Positions 53,506-63,286 of a DNA stretch of 64,000 nucleotides are shown in pieces; position 1 is the stretch's first letter, and each line of letters begins with the position of its first letter. The notes under the pieces were generated by a model, which saw only the letters and a program-made list of their open reading frames with translations, did not search any database and had not been told where the DNA came from. The position numbers and the translations under genes were made by a program. The DNA is taken from contig NZ_MPZS01000003.1 of assembly GCF_002020135.1 (NCBI RefSeq), positions 1 through 64,000 of the forward strand. Direction: 5' to 3'. Origin of the DNA: Thioclava marina. GTDB lineage: Bacteria > Pseudomonadota > Alphaproteobacteria > Rhodobacterales > Rhodobacteraceae.

Positions 53506-54588
53506 ATGGCTCTGAGCAAGGAGCAGGTGCTTGATGTGCTGCGTGCAGTCGAGGTGCCGGGGGGCGGAACCGCGGTGAGTCGCGATCTTCTGCGTGCGCT
53601 CGCGGTGCAGGACGGGGTTGTGAGATTCGTGCTCGAGGGTGCGCCGCAGGCTGAACTCGAGGCGATGCGCCCGGTGCTCGAAGCGGCGGTGAAGGCGCTG
53701 CCTGGGGTGGCGAGCGTGACGATCGTGGTGCCCGCGGGGCCGCCGCGCGGTATGGGCGGGACGGCGCAACAGGTGCGCGGCCCGGCAATCGGCGGTCATC
53801 CCAAGCCCCAATCGGGTCCGCAGCCTGTGCCGGGGGTGGCCAGGATCATCGCGGTCGGTTCCGGCAAGGGTGGCGTGGGCAAATCCACCGTCAGCTCCAA
53901 CCTTGCCGTTGCGCTTTCGCGAGCGGGCAAACGGGTGGGGCTGCTCGATGCCGATATCTATGGCCCGTCCCAACCGAGGATGATGGGAGCAACGCAGCGG
54001 CCCTCTTCGCCCGATGGCCAGACCATCCTGCCGCTGAAGGCGCATGGCGTCGCGCTGATGTCGGTCGGCCTGATGCTGAAAGAGGACGAGGCGGTGATCT
54101 GGCGCGGTCCGATGCTGATGGGCGCGATGCAGCAAATGCTTTTCCAGGTGAAATGGGACGAGTTCGGCCCGCTCGACGTGCTCTTGATCGACCTGCCGCC
54201 CGGAACCGGCGATGTGCAGCTTACGCTGTGCCAGAAGACGAAACTCGATGGAACGATCGTCGTGTCGACTCCGCAGGACGTGGCGCTGCTCGATGCGAAG
54301 AAGGCGATCGACATGTTCCGCAGGCTCGATGCCCCCGTGCTGGGGCTGATCGAGAACATGTCCTCTTATATATGCGCCAATTGCGGGCATGAGGCGCATC
54401 CTTTCGGTCAGGGCGGGGTCGAGGCGGAGGCGGCGCGTCTGGGCTTGCCTTTCCTTGGTGCGCTGCCGCTTGATCTCGATGTGCGGCTCGCGGGTGATGC
54501 CGGCACGCCGGCTGCGGCGGGCGAAGGGGCCGCGGCCGAGGCCTATGCGGCGCTTGCGGAGGCATTGATCGCGCGCGGCGCGGTCTGA
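53506..54588 (+). CDS. apbC: Mrp/ApbC-family Fe-S cluster carrier ATPase
   Basis: 360 residues. An N-terminal DUF59-like domain (1-80), a linker rich in Gly and Pro, then the P-loop domain with GSGKGGVGKST, IDLPPGTGDVQLTL and the cluster-holding Cys pair in YICANCGHEAHPFG. It carries Fe-S clusters to target proteins in the cytosol. Start at 53506 follows CGGAGGG; the longer frame to 53326 is unsupported. A strong terminator follows. Confidence 0.93.
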   Translation: MALSKEQVLDVLRAVEVPGGGTAVSRDLLRALAVQDGVVRFVLEGAPQAELEAMRPVLEAAVKALPGVASVTIVVPAGPPRGMGGTAQQVRGPAIGGHPKPQSGPQPVPGVARIIAVGSGKGGVGKSTVSSNLAVALSRAGKRVGLLDADIYGPSQPRMMGATQRPSSPDGQTILPLKAHGVALMSVGLMLKEDEAVIWRGPMLMGAMQQMLFQVKWDEFGPLDVLLIDLPPGTGDVQLTLCQKTKLDGTIVVSTPQDVALLDAKKAIDMFRRLDAPVLGLIENMSSYICANCGHEAHPFGQGGVEAEAARLGLPFLGALPLDLDVRLAGDAGTPAAAGEGAAAEAYAALAEALIARGAV

Positions 54589-54611
54589 TCCATTCCATAT
54601 GAAGATTCGAA

Positions 54612-54637
54612 AGGGCGCCCTTCGCGGCGCCTTTTTT
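54612..54637 (+). terminator. Intrinsic terminator behind apbC
   Basis: GGCGCC/GGCGCC stem around CTTCG followed by six T, 25 bases past the apbC stop. Confidence 0.85.
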
Positions 54638-55059
54638 CTCATTCTGCGCGCGGCGCTTCGGGGGCTCACGGGAATTCGTGGGATCTTGTTCTGGGAATTC
54701 ACGGGAGCGTGTGGCTGACGTGAGGGGGCGAGTCGCGGCGAAAATCGGGAAATCACAGGGAAATCGCGCCGAGTCGAGGCAAATCATCCTTTCGTGATGG
54801 GCGGTTTGAGGCTTGGCCCCTGGGATATTTTCGCCACGAAAGGCGTGCTTGGGTCGATCTTTTGGAAAAAATTTGAATCCTCTGGGAACTTAACCCACCC
54901 GAGCTTTGCCACTAAATATGGGGTTGAGTCCGAAAATTCATGCCATATAAAGCATGTTTTACCCGAAGGTCTCAGTTCCTGATGCCCTTTCGGCGTGATC
55001 TCTTCCCATTTCTCGGCAAATTTTTTCTTGCGTGCCATGAATTCCCATGGCATCCCTAA
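54638..55059. other. AT-richer stretch between apbC and the mraZ leader
   Basis: About 420 bases whose composition falls clearly below that of the neighbours between 54840 and 55090. It holds a possible small minus-strand gene (54784-55119), a GGGAATTC direct repeat (54670 and 54694) and, at 54813-54840, a sequence reminiscent of the core of the intergenic repeat (CCCCTGGGATATTTTC). Confidence 0.5.
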
Positions 55060-55119
55060 TTCATCGGAAGCGAGGACACAAAGAGGCATAAAGACCTCAC
55101 GGCGATACGCAGGTTTCAT
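54784..55119 (-). CDS. Hypothetical protein in an AT-rich stretch
   Basis: 111 residues from the ATG at 55119; the frame stays open to 55266. No family recognised. Segments such as MPWEFMARKKKFAEKWEEITPKGHQE and TCFIWHEFSDSTPYLVAKLGW look like a soluble protein. Codon use is AT-rich, unlike all neighbours. There is no good ribosome binding site. Its last 20 codons run into a sequence similar to the intergenic repeat. It could be an acquired gene, a remnant or chance. Confidence 0.35.
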   Translation of the reverse strand: MKPAYRREVFMPLCVLASDELGMPWEFMARKKKFAEKWEEITPKGHQELRPSGKTCFIWHEFSDSTPYLVAKLGWVKFPEDSNFFQKIDPSTPFVAKISQGPSLKPPITKG

Positions 55120-55264
55120 ACAGGCACCCGCTTCACGAAAATAAGAGATCCGGCGCGCGAGCGAGCAGACATCCCCCCCAGGTGGCGCGTGCAGTCGGAC
55201 ATACCCAGAGATGGGAACGAGGGCGGCGGATTGGGCAGTGGCAGCAGCCCAATCCGCCGTTTTC
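55060..55264 (+). ncRNA. UpsM-like leader RNA upstream of mraZ
   Basis: A very strong terminator ends at 55264, only 47 bases before mraZ, and no plus-strand gene lies in front of it. In R. sphaeroides the dcw cluster is preceded by a long leader whose premature end yields the sRNA UpsM of about 200 bases. The layout here is the same. The 5' end given is an estimate from that length; no promoter was identified with confidence. Confidence 0.42.
55224..55264 (+). terminator. Strong terminator in the mraZ leader
   Basis: A perfect 13-pair stem (55224-55236 with 55247-55259) and a 10-base loop, followed by TTTT. It would end a leader transcript before the cell-division genes unless read through. 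Confidence 0.85.
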
Positions 55265-55310
55265 ATTTCCGGGCTCCGGCCCGGTTCGGGACAGGTGATA
55301 GGAGCGCGCT

Positions 55311-55805
55311 TTGGCGGGCATGTTCATAGGCGAATACACCTTCAAGGTGGACAGCAAGGGTCGCGTGTCGATCCCCGCGCTGTTTCGTCGTGAGCTCGAG
55401 GAGGGCGACCCCGACCGTCCGAACAAAGAGCGTCCGCGCATGGTCATCGTCTACGGCGCCGATACCCAGAAAATGCTCCAGGTCTATACGCAGGCCGCTT
55501 TCGAAGCGCTGGCCGCCGATATCGCGGCGCTTCCGCGCGGCTCGAAGCAGCGCACGATCCTGCAGCGTCTCGTGCTTTCGAAATCGCATCCGACCGAGGT
55601 CGACAATGATGGTCGCCTGGTGATCCCGGCGCCGCTTCGCGCGAAGATCGGTCTGTCGAGCGAGGCCTATTTCTCCGGCGTGGGCGAGACCTTCGAAATC
55701 TGGAACCCCGAGACCTTCGCCGCTGCCGACGAAGCGAATATCGACCAGTGGGTCGAGGAGCAGGGCGAAGATTTCGACCCGCTCAGCCTTTTGTCACAGG
55801 GGTGA
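55311..55805 (+). CDS. mraZ: Transcriptional regulator MraZ
   Basis: 164 residues. Two SpoVT/AbrB-like halves: TFKVDSKGRVSIPALFRREL and the second copy VDNDGRLVIPAPLRAKIGL. The TTG at 55311 is preferred because GGAG lies six bases ahead of it; the ATG at 55320 is too far away. First gene of the division and cell-wall cluster, 3 bases before rsmH. Confidence 0.93.
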   Translation: MAGMFIGEYTFKVDSKGRVSIPALFRRELEEGDPDRPNKERPRMVIVYGADTQKMLQVYTQAAFEALAADIAALPRGSKQRTILQRLVLSKSHPTEVDNDGRLVIPAPLRAKIGLSSEAYFSGVGETFEIWNPETFAAADEANIDQWVEEQGEDFDPLSLLSQG

Positions 55806-55808
55806 GCC

Positions 55809-56816
55809 ATGTCGGATCGGGACGCCCTGCCAGACGCCCCCCATATCCCGGTTTTGCTGCGGCCGCTCCTTCGGGCGGTCGCGCCTGTCTCCGGCATCTG
55901 GCTTGACGGTACTTTCGGCGCGGGCGGCTACACGCGTGGCCTGCTCGAGGCCGGGGCCGACAAGGTGATCGGGGTCGATCGCGACCCGGCCGTGTTCGAG
56001 ATGGCCGAAAGCTGGCGTGGACAATATGGCGACCGGCTCGAACTGGTCGAAGGCACGTTTTCCGAACTCGATACCTATTGCGAAGAACCGCTCGACGGGG
56101 TGGTGCTCGATCTTGGTGTGTCGTCGATGCAGCTCGATCAGGCCGAGCGCGGGTTTTCCTTCCTGCGCGACGGACCGCTCGACATGCGGATGTCGCAAGA
56201 GGGGCCGTCCGCCGCCGATCTGGTGAACGAGACGGACGAGGCCGATCTCGCCGATATCCTCTATCAATACGGCGAGGAACGCGCCTCGCGCCGGATCGCC
56301 AAGGCGATCGTCGAGGCGCGCAAGGTTCAGCCTTTCGAGACCACGCAGCAACTCGTGAAGGTGATCGAGCGTTGCCTGCCGCGCCCGAAACCGGGCCAGA
56401 GCCACCCGGCCACGCGCAGTTTCCAGGGCATCCGCATCGCGGTGAATGACGAATTTGGCCAGCTCATCGAGGGGTTGGAGGCGGCAGAGCGCGCGCTCAA
56501 GCCGGGCGGGCTTCTGGCGGTGGTCAGCTTCCACTCGCTTGAGGATCGTGTGGTGAAGCGCTTCTTTGCGGCACGCTCCTCCACGGGTGGTGGCGGGTCG
56601 CGCTATGCGCCGGTTCAGCAAACCCTTGATCCGGCGTTCGAAATTCTCGTCAAAGGCGATGGTCCGGACGAAGAGGAACTAGCCGAGAATCCGCGTTCGC
56701 GCTCTGCGCGGCTGCGGGTGGGGCGGCGCACGCAGGCGCCGGCCGGCAAGGCTGATCGCAGTCAGCTGGGCCTGCCCGCGCTCGTGACCGGAGATAAGAA
56801 GGGGAAACGCCGTTGA
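55809..56816 (+). CDS. rsmH: 16S rRNA C1402 N4-methyltransferase
   Basis: 335 residues. [13 protein letters not shown], the SAM loop [54 protein letters not shown] and the late [16 protein letters not shown] are all present. It modifies the ribosomal decoding site. Overlaps ftsL by 4 bases. Confidence 0.97.
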   Translation: MSDRDALPDAPHIPVLLRPLLRAVAPVSGIWLDGTFGAGGYTRGLLEAGADKVIGVDRDPAVFEMAESWRGQYGDRLELVEGTFSELDTYCEEPLDGVVLDLGVSSMQLDQAERGFSFLRDGPLDMRMSQEGPSAADLVNETDEADLADILYQYGEERASRRIAKAIVEARKVQPFETTQQLVKVIERCLPRPKPGQSHPATRSFQGIRIAVNDEFGQLIEGLEAAERALKPGGLLAVVSFHSLEDRVVKRFFAARSSTGGGGSRYAPVQQTLDPAFEILVKGDGPDEEELAENPRSRSARLRVGRRTQAPAGKADRSQLGLPALVTGDKKGKRR

Positions 56817-57175
56817 GACTGCTTGCCTATCTCGCCACGTCTGTCTTCGTCATGGGGCTCGCCTTCTGGGCCTATCACGTCAATTACGACACGCAGGACA
56901 AGCTCGACGAGCTGCGCGATCTCAACCGTGAAATCGCCTCGCTCAACGAGGGTCTTTCGGTTCTCAATGCCGAATGGGCCTATCTCAACCGTCCCGAGCG
57001 CCTGCGAGAGCTTGTCAACCTGAACTTCGCCTCGCTGCGCCTGCTGCCGATGACGCCCGAGCAATTCGGCACCGTCGCCCAGATCGCCTATCCGACCCCG
57101 CAAGCCGACGCGCCCGACACCTCCGGTCTGTCCGACCCGGTTGATGTGAAGGCCGATCCCGAGGGAGGGAACTGA
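56813..57175 (+). CDS. ftsL: Cell-division protein FtsL
   Basis: 120 residues. One membrane segment near the N-terminus (about 4-22), then a coiled coil ([38 protein letters not shown]). It bridges the divisome with FtsB and FtsQ in the periplasm. Position between rsmH and ftsI confirms it. Its stop shares one base with the ftsI start. Confidence 0.92.
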   Translation: MRLLAYLATSVFVMGLAFWAYHVNYDTQDKLDELRDLNREIASLNEGLSVLNAEWAYLNRPERLRELVNLNFASLRLLPMTPEQFGTVAQIAYPTPQADAPDTSGLSDPVDVKADPEGGN

Positions 57176-58989
57176 TGCGCACGCCCCTTCGTCCGCTTGC
57201 CCGTATCCTCGACGCCCGTGCCAGGGGCGAGAATCCCGACGCGATCGAGCGTGAAAACCGCCGCCTGCGTGGCGAGGCGACCCGCGACAAGGCCCGTCAG
57301 CGCGCCGAGGGTCGTCTGCTGGTCATGTCGGTGCTGTTTCTCGCGGCCTTCCTGACGGTCGGGCTGCGGATGGGATCCTTCGCGGCGTCACGCCCCGAAG
57401 AGCCGCAAACCGATATCTCGACCGAGCAGATCCACGCTCAACGCGCCGATATCGTCGATCGCAAGGGCAGGGTGCTGGCCACCAACCTTCTCACCCATGC
57501 TCTCTACGCCCAGCCGCCGATGATGATCGACCCCAAGGGCACGGTCGACAAGCTGGTCGCGATCTTCCCCGATCTCGATCGCGAACGGCTGATCAAGGAT
57601 TTCACCGGCGGGCGCAAATTCGTCTGGATCAAGAAGCGCATCAGCCCCGAGCAGATGCAGGCCGTGCATGATATCGGTGATCCGGGGCTTCTGTTCGGCC
57701 CGCGCGAGATGCGGCTTTACCCGAACGGGCATCTTGCCGCGCATATCCTTGGCGGCTCTCGCTATGGCACCGAAGGGGTGAACTCGGCCGAGATCCTTGG
57801 CGTGGCCGGGATCGAGAAGGAATATGACGGCTGGTTGCGCGATCCGGGCAACGGCGGTCAGCCGCTCAAGCTCTCGCTCGATCTGACGGTGCAGGCGGCG
57901 CTGGAAGACGTGCTCGCGGGCGGCATGAAGCTGATGAACGCCAAGGGCGCGACGGCGGTTTTGATGAAGGTCCATACCGGCGAGATCGTCGCGATGGCGA
58001 GCCTGCCCGATTTCGACCCCAACGACCGGCCCGCACCGCTTTTGAAGGGCGATCCCTCCGACAGCCCGCTGTTCAATCGCGCGGTGCAGGGGATGTACGA
58101 GCTCGGCTCGACCTTCAAGATCTTCGCGGTGGCGCAAGCGATGCAGGACGGGCTCGTCACCCCCTCCACGATGATCGACACCAAGGGCCCGCTTCGTTGG
58201 GGCAAATTCAGGATCCACGACTTCCACGATTACGGCAAACAGCTCTCGGTCACGGATGTGATCGTGCACAGCTCGAATATCGGTACCGCCCGGATCGTGC
58301 AGCAGATCGGCCCCGAGAAGCAGCGTGAATTCCTTGGCAAGCTCGGCCTGCTCGAGCCCTCGCCGGTCGAGTTGATCGAGGCGCCCACGGGCCGTCCGAT
58401 CCTGCCCTCGAAATGGTCCGAACTCTCGGCGATGACCATCGGCTATGGGCACGGCCTGTCCGACAGCCCGCTGCAACTGGCCGCCGCCTATGCGACCATC
58501 GCCAATGACGGCAAGCGCGTGCTTCCCACGCTCATCGCACAAGGCGGCCCGCGAGAGCCGCATAAGCAGGAATTCGGCGCGCCCGAAGGCGATCAGGTCG
58601 TCTCGCCTTCCGTCGCGCGCAAGGCGCTGGCGATGATGCGCGCAGTGGTCACGCGCGGCACTGCGAGCTTCGGCGATGTCGCGGGCTATCAGGTCGCGGG
58701 CAAGACCGGCACCGCCGACAAGCCCAATCCGCAGGGCGGCTATTACGACGACAAGGTGATCTCGACCTTCGCGGGCGTCTTCCCGGTGACCAGCCCCGAA
58801 TACGTTCTGGTGCTGACGCTCGACGAGCCGACCGACACCTCGGGCAAGGAACCGCGCCGCACCGCGGGCTGGACCGCCGTTCCGGTGGCCGCCGAAACGA
58901 TCCGCCGCGTGGCGCCCCTGCTGGGTCTGCGCCCCGAGCCGACCACGCCGGATACGCTCGACGGGATCCGCCTTGTGAAGAAGGATTGA
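57175..58989 (+). CDS. ftsI: Septal peptidoglycan transpeptidase FtsI (PBP3)
   Basis: 604 residues. A basic cytoplasmic N-terminus and one membrane segment (about 50-68) precede the dimerisation region. The transpeptidase domain carries STFK (active Ser, in YELGSTFKIF), SSN and KTGT (VAGKTGTADKP). It cross-links septal peptidoglycan with FtsW. Confidence 0.96.
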   Translation: MRTPLRPLARILDARARGENPDAIERENRRLRGEATRDKARQRAEGRLLVMSVLFLAAFLTVGLRMGSFAASRPEEPQTDISTEQIHAQRADIVDRKGRVLATNLLTHALYAQPPMMIDPKGTVDKLVAIFPDLDRERLIKDFTGGRKFVWIKKRISPEQMQAVHDIGDPGLLFGPREMRLYPNGHLAAHILGGSRYGTEGVNSAEILGVAGIEKEYDGWLRDPGNGGQPLKLSLDLTVQAALEDVLAGGMKLMNAKGATAVLMKVHTGEIVAMASLPDFDPNDRPAPLLKGDPSDSPLFNRAVQGMYELGSTFKIFAVAQAMQDGLVTPSTMIDTKGPLRWGKFRIHDFHDYGKQLSVTDVIVHSSNIGTARIVQQIGPEKQREFLGKLGLLEPSPVELIEAPTGRPILPSKWSELSAMTIGYGHGLSDSPLQLAAAYATIANDGKRVLPTLIAQGGPREPHKQEFGAPEGDQVVSPSVARKALAMMRAVVTRGTASFGDVAGYQVAGKTGTADKPNPQGGYYDDKVISTFAGVFPVTSPEYVLVLTLDEPTDTSGKEPRRTAGWTAVPVAAETIRRVAPLLGLRPEPTTPDTLDGIRLVKKD

Positions 58990-59050
58990 AGCCGCTTTCA
59001 CGCCCCGTGCACGATGCCGCGCATGGGGCCCGGGCCGGGGTGCTCGCGCC

Positions 59051-59079
59051 TTGACCTTGCAAGGCTGCCACCGGATAAG
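59051..59079 (+). promoter_or_regulatory. Sigma-70-type promoter upstream of murE
   Basis: TTGACC (59051-59056), 17 bases, GATAAG (59074-59079), in the only real gap of the cluster (119 bases between ftsI and murE). It would start RNA about 23 bases before murE. Confidence 0.55.
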
Positions 59080-59108
59080 TGCGACAAGCTGAGTGAGGGA
59101 CGAACGAC

Positions 59109-60590
59109 ATGGCCGCTGGCAGCAAAATGCTGAGCGAATTGGGGCTGACCCCTTTGCACGGAGGGGATCGCGCGATCTCGGGGCTTTCGGTCGACAGTCG
59201 TCAGGTCAAACCAGGTCATCTCTTCGCGGCGCTTCCCGGGACGAAGATCCACGGGGCCGAGTTCATCCCCTACGCGCTGCGCATGGGCGCGGCTGCCGTT
59301 CTGACCGATCGCGCCGGTGAGCCGATCGCGCGCGAAGCGCTGGAAGGCACCGATACCGCCATCGTGATCACCGAGGATCCGCGTCAGGCGCTGGCCTTCG
59401 CCGCAGCCCTCTGGTTCGGGCGCCAGCCCGAGACGATGATCGCGGTCACCGGCACGAACGGAAAGACCTCCGTCGCGACCTTCACCCGCCAGATCTGGCA
59501 GCTGCTGGGCTTCGAGGCGGCCAATATCGGCACGACCGGTGTCGAGGGCAGCTATTCCGCGCCCTCGTCGCATACCACGCCCGAGCCGATCACCCTGCAT
59601 CGGCTGCTCTCGGACATGGCGGGTGTGGGCGTGACCCATGCGGCGATGGAGGCCAGCTCGCACGGGCTCGCGCAGCGACGCCTCGACGGGGTGACGCTGA
59701 CCGCCGCGGCCTTCACGAATTTCACGCAAGACCACCTCGATTATCATGCGAGCTTTGACGAGTATTTCGCGGCCAAGGCGGGGCTCTTCACCCGCGTTCT
59801 GCCCGAGGATGGCGCGGCGGTGATCAATCTCGACGATCCCAAGGGGCAGGAACTCGCGAAATACGTCACCGCACGCGGGCAGGAGCTGATCGGGATCGGC
59901 CATTCCGAGCAATGCGAGATGCAGATCCTCGGTCAGCGTTTCGACGCGACGGGGCAGGATGTGCGCTTCGCCTGGGAAGGCTGGACGCAGATGACCCGCC
60001 TGCCGCTGATCGGCGGGTTCCAGGCGATGAACGTGCTCACGGCCGCGTCGCTTGCCATTGCTTGTGGCGCCGAGCCCGAAGAGGTCTTCGCCACCCTACC
60101 GCGCCTGACCACGGTGCGCGGGCGGATGCAGCTGGCCGCGACTCGCGAGAACGGTGCGACGGTCTTCGTCGATTACGCCCATACGCCCGACGCGGTGCAG
60201 ACCGCGCTCAAGGCGCTGCGCCCTCATGTGATGGGGCGCCTCATCGCCATCGTCGGCGCGGGTGGGGATCGTGACACGACCAAGCGCCCGCTGATGGGCA
60301 AGGCGGCGGCCGAGAATGCCGATCTGGTGATCGTGACTGACGACAACCCGCGCACCGAAGACCCCGCCACGATCCGCGCCGCGGTGATGGAGGGCGCGCC
60401 GGGGGCGATGGAGGTGGGCGATCGTGCCGAGGCGATCCTGCGCGGCGTCGATGCGCTCGGTCCGGGCGACGCGCTGCTGGTGATGGGCAAGGGCCATGAG
60501 AGCGGGCAGGTGATCGGGTCGGACATCTACCCGTTCGACGATGCCGAACAGGCGAGCGTGGCCGTGGCCGCACTGGACGGGAAGATCTGA
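59109..60590 (+). CDS. murE: UDP-MurNAc-tripeptide synthetase MurE
   Basis: 493 residues. ATP loop TGTNGKTSV, the carbamylated-Lys region and DNPRTEDP, which reads the meso-diaminopimelate side chain. It adds diaminopimelate to UDP-MurNAc-L-Ala-D-Glu. GAGGGA precedes the start; the stop shares one base with murF. Confidence 0.97.
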   Translation: MAAGSKMLSELGLTPLHGGDRAISGLSVDSRQVKPGHLFAALPGTKIHGAEFIPYALRMGAAAVLTDRAGEPIAREALEGTDTAIVITEDPRQALAFAAALWFGRQPETMIAVTGTNGKTSVATFTRQIWQLLGFEAANIGTTGVEGSYSAPSSHTTPEPITLHRLLSDMAGVGVTHAAMEASSHGLAQRRLDGVTLTAAAFTNFTQDHLDYHASFDEYFAAKAGLFTRVLPEDGAAVINLDDPKGQELAKYVTARGQELIGIGHSEQCEMQILGQRFDATGQDVRFAWEGWTQMTRLPLIGGFQAMNVLTAASLAIACGAEPEEVFATLPRLTTVRGRMQLAATRENGATVFVDYAHTPDAVQTALKALRPHVMGRLIAIVGAGGDRDTTKRPLMGKAAAENADLVIVTDDNPRTEDPATIRAAVMEGAPGAMEVGDRAEAILRGVDALGPGDALLVMGKGHESGQVIGSDIYPFDDAEQASVAVAALDGKI

Positions 60591-62038
60591 TGGGCGTGCT
60601 CTGGACTTCGACCGACGCGGCGACCGCGACCCAAGGGCAGGTGACGCAACCTTTTGCCGTGACGGGGATTTCCATCGATACCCGCACGATCCGTCCGGGT
60701 GATCTCTTCGTCGCGCTCAAGGATGTCCGCGACGGGCATGATTTCGTACGTCAGGCGTTCGACAAGGGCGCGGCGGCGGCGCTGGTGAGCCGCATTCCCG
60801 AAGGGTGTTCGACATCCGATCCGTTGCTGATCGTGCCCGAGGTTCTGCCCGCGCTCGAGGCGCTGGGGCGTGCCGGACGCGCCCGGTCTCGCGCCCGGGT
60901 GCTTGCCGTGACCGGTTCGGTCGGCAAGACCTCTAGCAAGGAGATGCTGCGCGCGGTCCTGTCTGCGCAAGGCAGGGTCCATGCCGCCGAGGCCAGTTTC
61001 AATAACCACTGGGGCGTGCCGATCACGCTGGCGCGGATGCCCGAGGACGCCGATTTCGCGGTGATCGAGATCGGAATGAGCAATCCCGGTGAGATCGCGC
61101 CGCTCGCCCGCCTCGCGCGGCCCCATGCGGCGATGATCACCACCGTCGCCCCGGCCCATCTCGCGGCCTTTGAAAATATCGAGGGCATCGCGCGCGAAAA
61201 GGGAGCGATCTTCGAGGGGCTGGTCGCGGGCGGCACCGCCGTGATCCCGACCGGGCTCGAAGTGACGCCGATCCTGCGTGAGGCGGCGGCGACTGCCGCC
61301 GCGGTCGTCAGCTTCGGTCCCGAAGCAGGCGCCGACTACCGGCTGATCGAGGCGCGCATCGCGGGAGACGCGACGGTCGTTCAGGCTGAGCACCACGGAA
61401 AGCCGATGCTTTTCAAGGTTATGACGCCGGGCAAGCATTTTGCCACGAACGCTCTGGGCGTGCTGGCACTGGCCGAGGCCGCGGGCTGCGATCCGGCGGT
61501 CGCGGCGATGGATCTGGGCTCGTGGCTGCCGCCCGCAGGACGCGGTCAGCGCGAGCGGATCTATCTCGATATCGTGGACGAGGCCGAGAGTTTCGATCTT
61601 TTCGATGACGCGTTCAACGCCAACCCGGCTTCGATGGCCGCAGCGCTCGACGTGCTGGCGGGCGCGAGCCCCCGCGACGGGGTGGGGCGAACCGTGAAGG
61701 GCCGCCGCATCGCGATCCTCGGAGACATGCTCGAGCTGGGAGCGGACGAAGCCGCGCTCCATGCCGCGATCGCGGATCTGCCCTCGATGGCCTCGGTCGA
61801 TCTGGTGCATATGGCAGGCCCGCGCATGGCGGCGCTGCGCGACGCACTTCCGCGGGCCAAACGCGGTGAATGGTACAAGAGCGCCGAGGAACTGGCCGAA
61901 CGCGCGCGCCATCTCGTCGATCCCGGCGACGTGGTGCTGGTGAAGGGCTCGAAGGGTTCCAAGGTCAGCCTTGTCGTTGATGCATTGAAAAAACTGCGCC
62001 AGCCCGGCGCGGCCGAGGCGCATAGAGGAAAAGAGTAA
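60590..62038 (+). CDS. murF: UDP-MurNAc-pentapeptide synthetase MurF
   Basis: 482 residues. P-loop [36 protein letters not shown] and [14 protein letters not shown] are typical. It adds D-Ala-D-Ala to the MurE product. TAATG overlap with mraY. Confidence 0.96.
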   Translation: MGVLWTSTDAATATQGQVTQPFAVTGISIDTRTIRPGDLFVALKDVRDGHDFVRQAFDKGAAAALVSRIPEGCSTSDPLLIVPEVLPALEALGRAGRARSRARVLAVTGSVGKTSSKEMLRAVLSAQGRVHAAEASFNNHWGVPITLARMPEDADFAVIEIGMSNPGEIAPLARLARPHAAMITTVAPAHLAAFENIEGIAREKGAIFEGLVAGGTAVIPTGLEVTPILREAAATAAAVVSFGPEAGADYRLIEARIAGDATVVQAEHHGKPMLFKVMTPGKHFATNALGVLALAEAAGCDPAVAAMDLGSWLPPAGRGQRERIYLDIVDEAESFDLFDDAFNANPASMAAALDVLAGASPRDGVGRTVKGRRIAILGDMLELGADEAALHAAIADLPSMASVDLVHMAGPRMAALRDALPRAKRGEWYKSAEELAERARHLVDPGDVVLVKGSKGSKVSLVVDALKKLRQPGAAEAHRGKE

Positions 62039-63120
62039 TGTTGTATTGGCTTACCGACCTGTCCGATGGCGGGGGCGTGTTCAACCTGTTTCGCTACATC
62101 ACCTTCCGGGCGGGTGGGGCCTTCTTCACGGCACTACTGGTTGGCTTCATCTTCGGGCCGTGGCTGATCAACATCCTGCGGATGAAGCAGGGCAAGGGCC
62201 AGCCGATCCGCGATGACGGCCCTGAGGGGCATCTGGCCAAGGCGGGCACGCCGACGATGGGCGGGATCCTGATCCTCACTGCGCTTCTGGTCTCGACGCT
62301 GCTCTGGGCGCGGCTCGACAATGGCTATATCTGGGTCGTGCTCATGGTCACCTATGGCTATGCCGCGATCGGGTTTGCCGACGATTATGCCAAGGTGTCC
62401 AAGCAGAACACCAAGGGCGTGAGCGGCAAGGCGCGGCTGGGCTTGGGCTTCCTGCTGGCGCTTCTGGCCTCGGTCGCGACTTGGTACCTGCATCCCACGG
62501 AGCTGGCCGGTCATGTAGCGGTGCCGTTCCTCAAGGATTTGATCCTGAATCTCGGCTATTTCTACATCCCCTTCGCGATGTTCGTGATCGTGGGGGCGGC
62601 CAATGCGGTGAACCTCACCGACGGGCTCGACGGTCTGGCGATCATGCCGGTGATGATCGCCGCGGGAACGCTGGGCGCGATTGCCTATGTCGTGGGCCGC
62701 ACCGACTTCACCGAATATCTGGGCGTGCAATTCGTGCCCGGCACCGGGGAGCTGGCGATCTTTACCGCCGCGCTGATGGGCGGCGGACTTGGCTTCTTGT
62801 GGTATAACGCGCCGCCGGCGGCGGTGTTCATGGGCGATACCGGCTCGCTGGCCCTGGGCGGTGCGCTCGGCGCCATCGCGGTCTGCACCCAGCACGAGAT
62901 CGTGCTCGGTATTGTCGGCGGCCTCTTCGTGGTCGAGGCGCTCTCGGTGATCATCCAGGTCGCCTATTTCAAACGCACCGGCAAACGCGTTTTCCTGATG
63001 GCTCCGATCCACCACCATTTCGAGAAGAAGGGCTGGTCCGAACCGCAGATCGTGATCCGTTTCTGGATCATTTCGCTGATCCTCGCGCTGATCGGTCTTG
63101 CCACTCTGAAGATCCGCTGA
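62038..63120 (+). CDS. mraY: Phospho-MurNAc-pentapeptide translocase MraY
   Basis: 360 residues, ten membrane segments. [35 protein letters not shown] and [12 protein letters not shown] hold the catalytic Asp and His residues. It makes lipid I on the inner membrane. Last gene of the cluster in the window. Confidence 0.97.
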   Translation: MLYWLTDLSDGGGVFNLFRYITFRAGGAFFTALLVGFIFGPWLINILRMKQGKGQPIRDDGPEGHLAKAGTPTMGGILILTALLVSTLLWARLDNGYIWVVLMVTYGYAAIGFADDYAKVSKQNTKGVSGKARLGLGFLLALLASVATWYLHPTELAGHVAVPFLKDLILNLGYFYIPFAMFVIVGAANAVNLTDGLDGLAIMPVMIAAGTLGAIAYVVGRTDFTEYLGVQFVPGTGELAIFTAALMGGGLGFLWYNAPPAAVFMGDTGSLALGGALGAIAVCTQHEIVLGIVGGLFVVEALSVIIQVAYFKRTGKRVFLMAPIHHHFEKKGWSEPQIVIRFWIISLILALIGLATLKIR

Positions 63121-63190
63121 TCCCGACAAACGGTTTTCACGCCGCCGATTTATAAGGCGGTGCAATGAAACCTGACCCGGCTATGCCCGA

Positions 63191-63214
63191 TGCGCCGCCT
63201 TGCGGGGCGGCGCA
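63191..63214. other. Hairpin between mraY and the permease gene
   Basis: TGCGCCGCC/GGCGGCGCA, nine perfect pairs with a 6-base loop and no T run, in the 166-base gap. A second small hairpin, CCGCC/GGCGG, lies at 63142-63160. They may end the cell-wall transcript or belong to the leader of the next gene. Confidence 0.45.
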
Positions 63215-63286
63215 GAGGCTGCGAGATTTGTGCCTGTATGCCTTTCGCGCTCCGCTGCATGCAGAGGGGCTGCACGGGGAATGAGA

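Noticed and set aside
54589-55310. RNase P RNA gene upstream of mraZ
   Set aside because: The conserved GAGGAAAGTCC and ACAGAA elements are not found on either strand.
57388-59001. 537-residue minus-strand open frame
   Set aside because: Antisense shadow of ftsI.
60527-62023. 498-residue minus-strand open frame
   Set aside because: Antisense shadow of murF.
63121-63286. Purine riboswitch ahead of the NCS2 permease
   Set aside because: Two hairpins are present but the three-way-junction core sequence of purine riboswitches is not visible.
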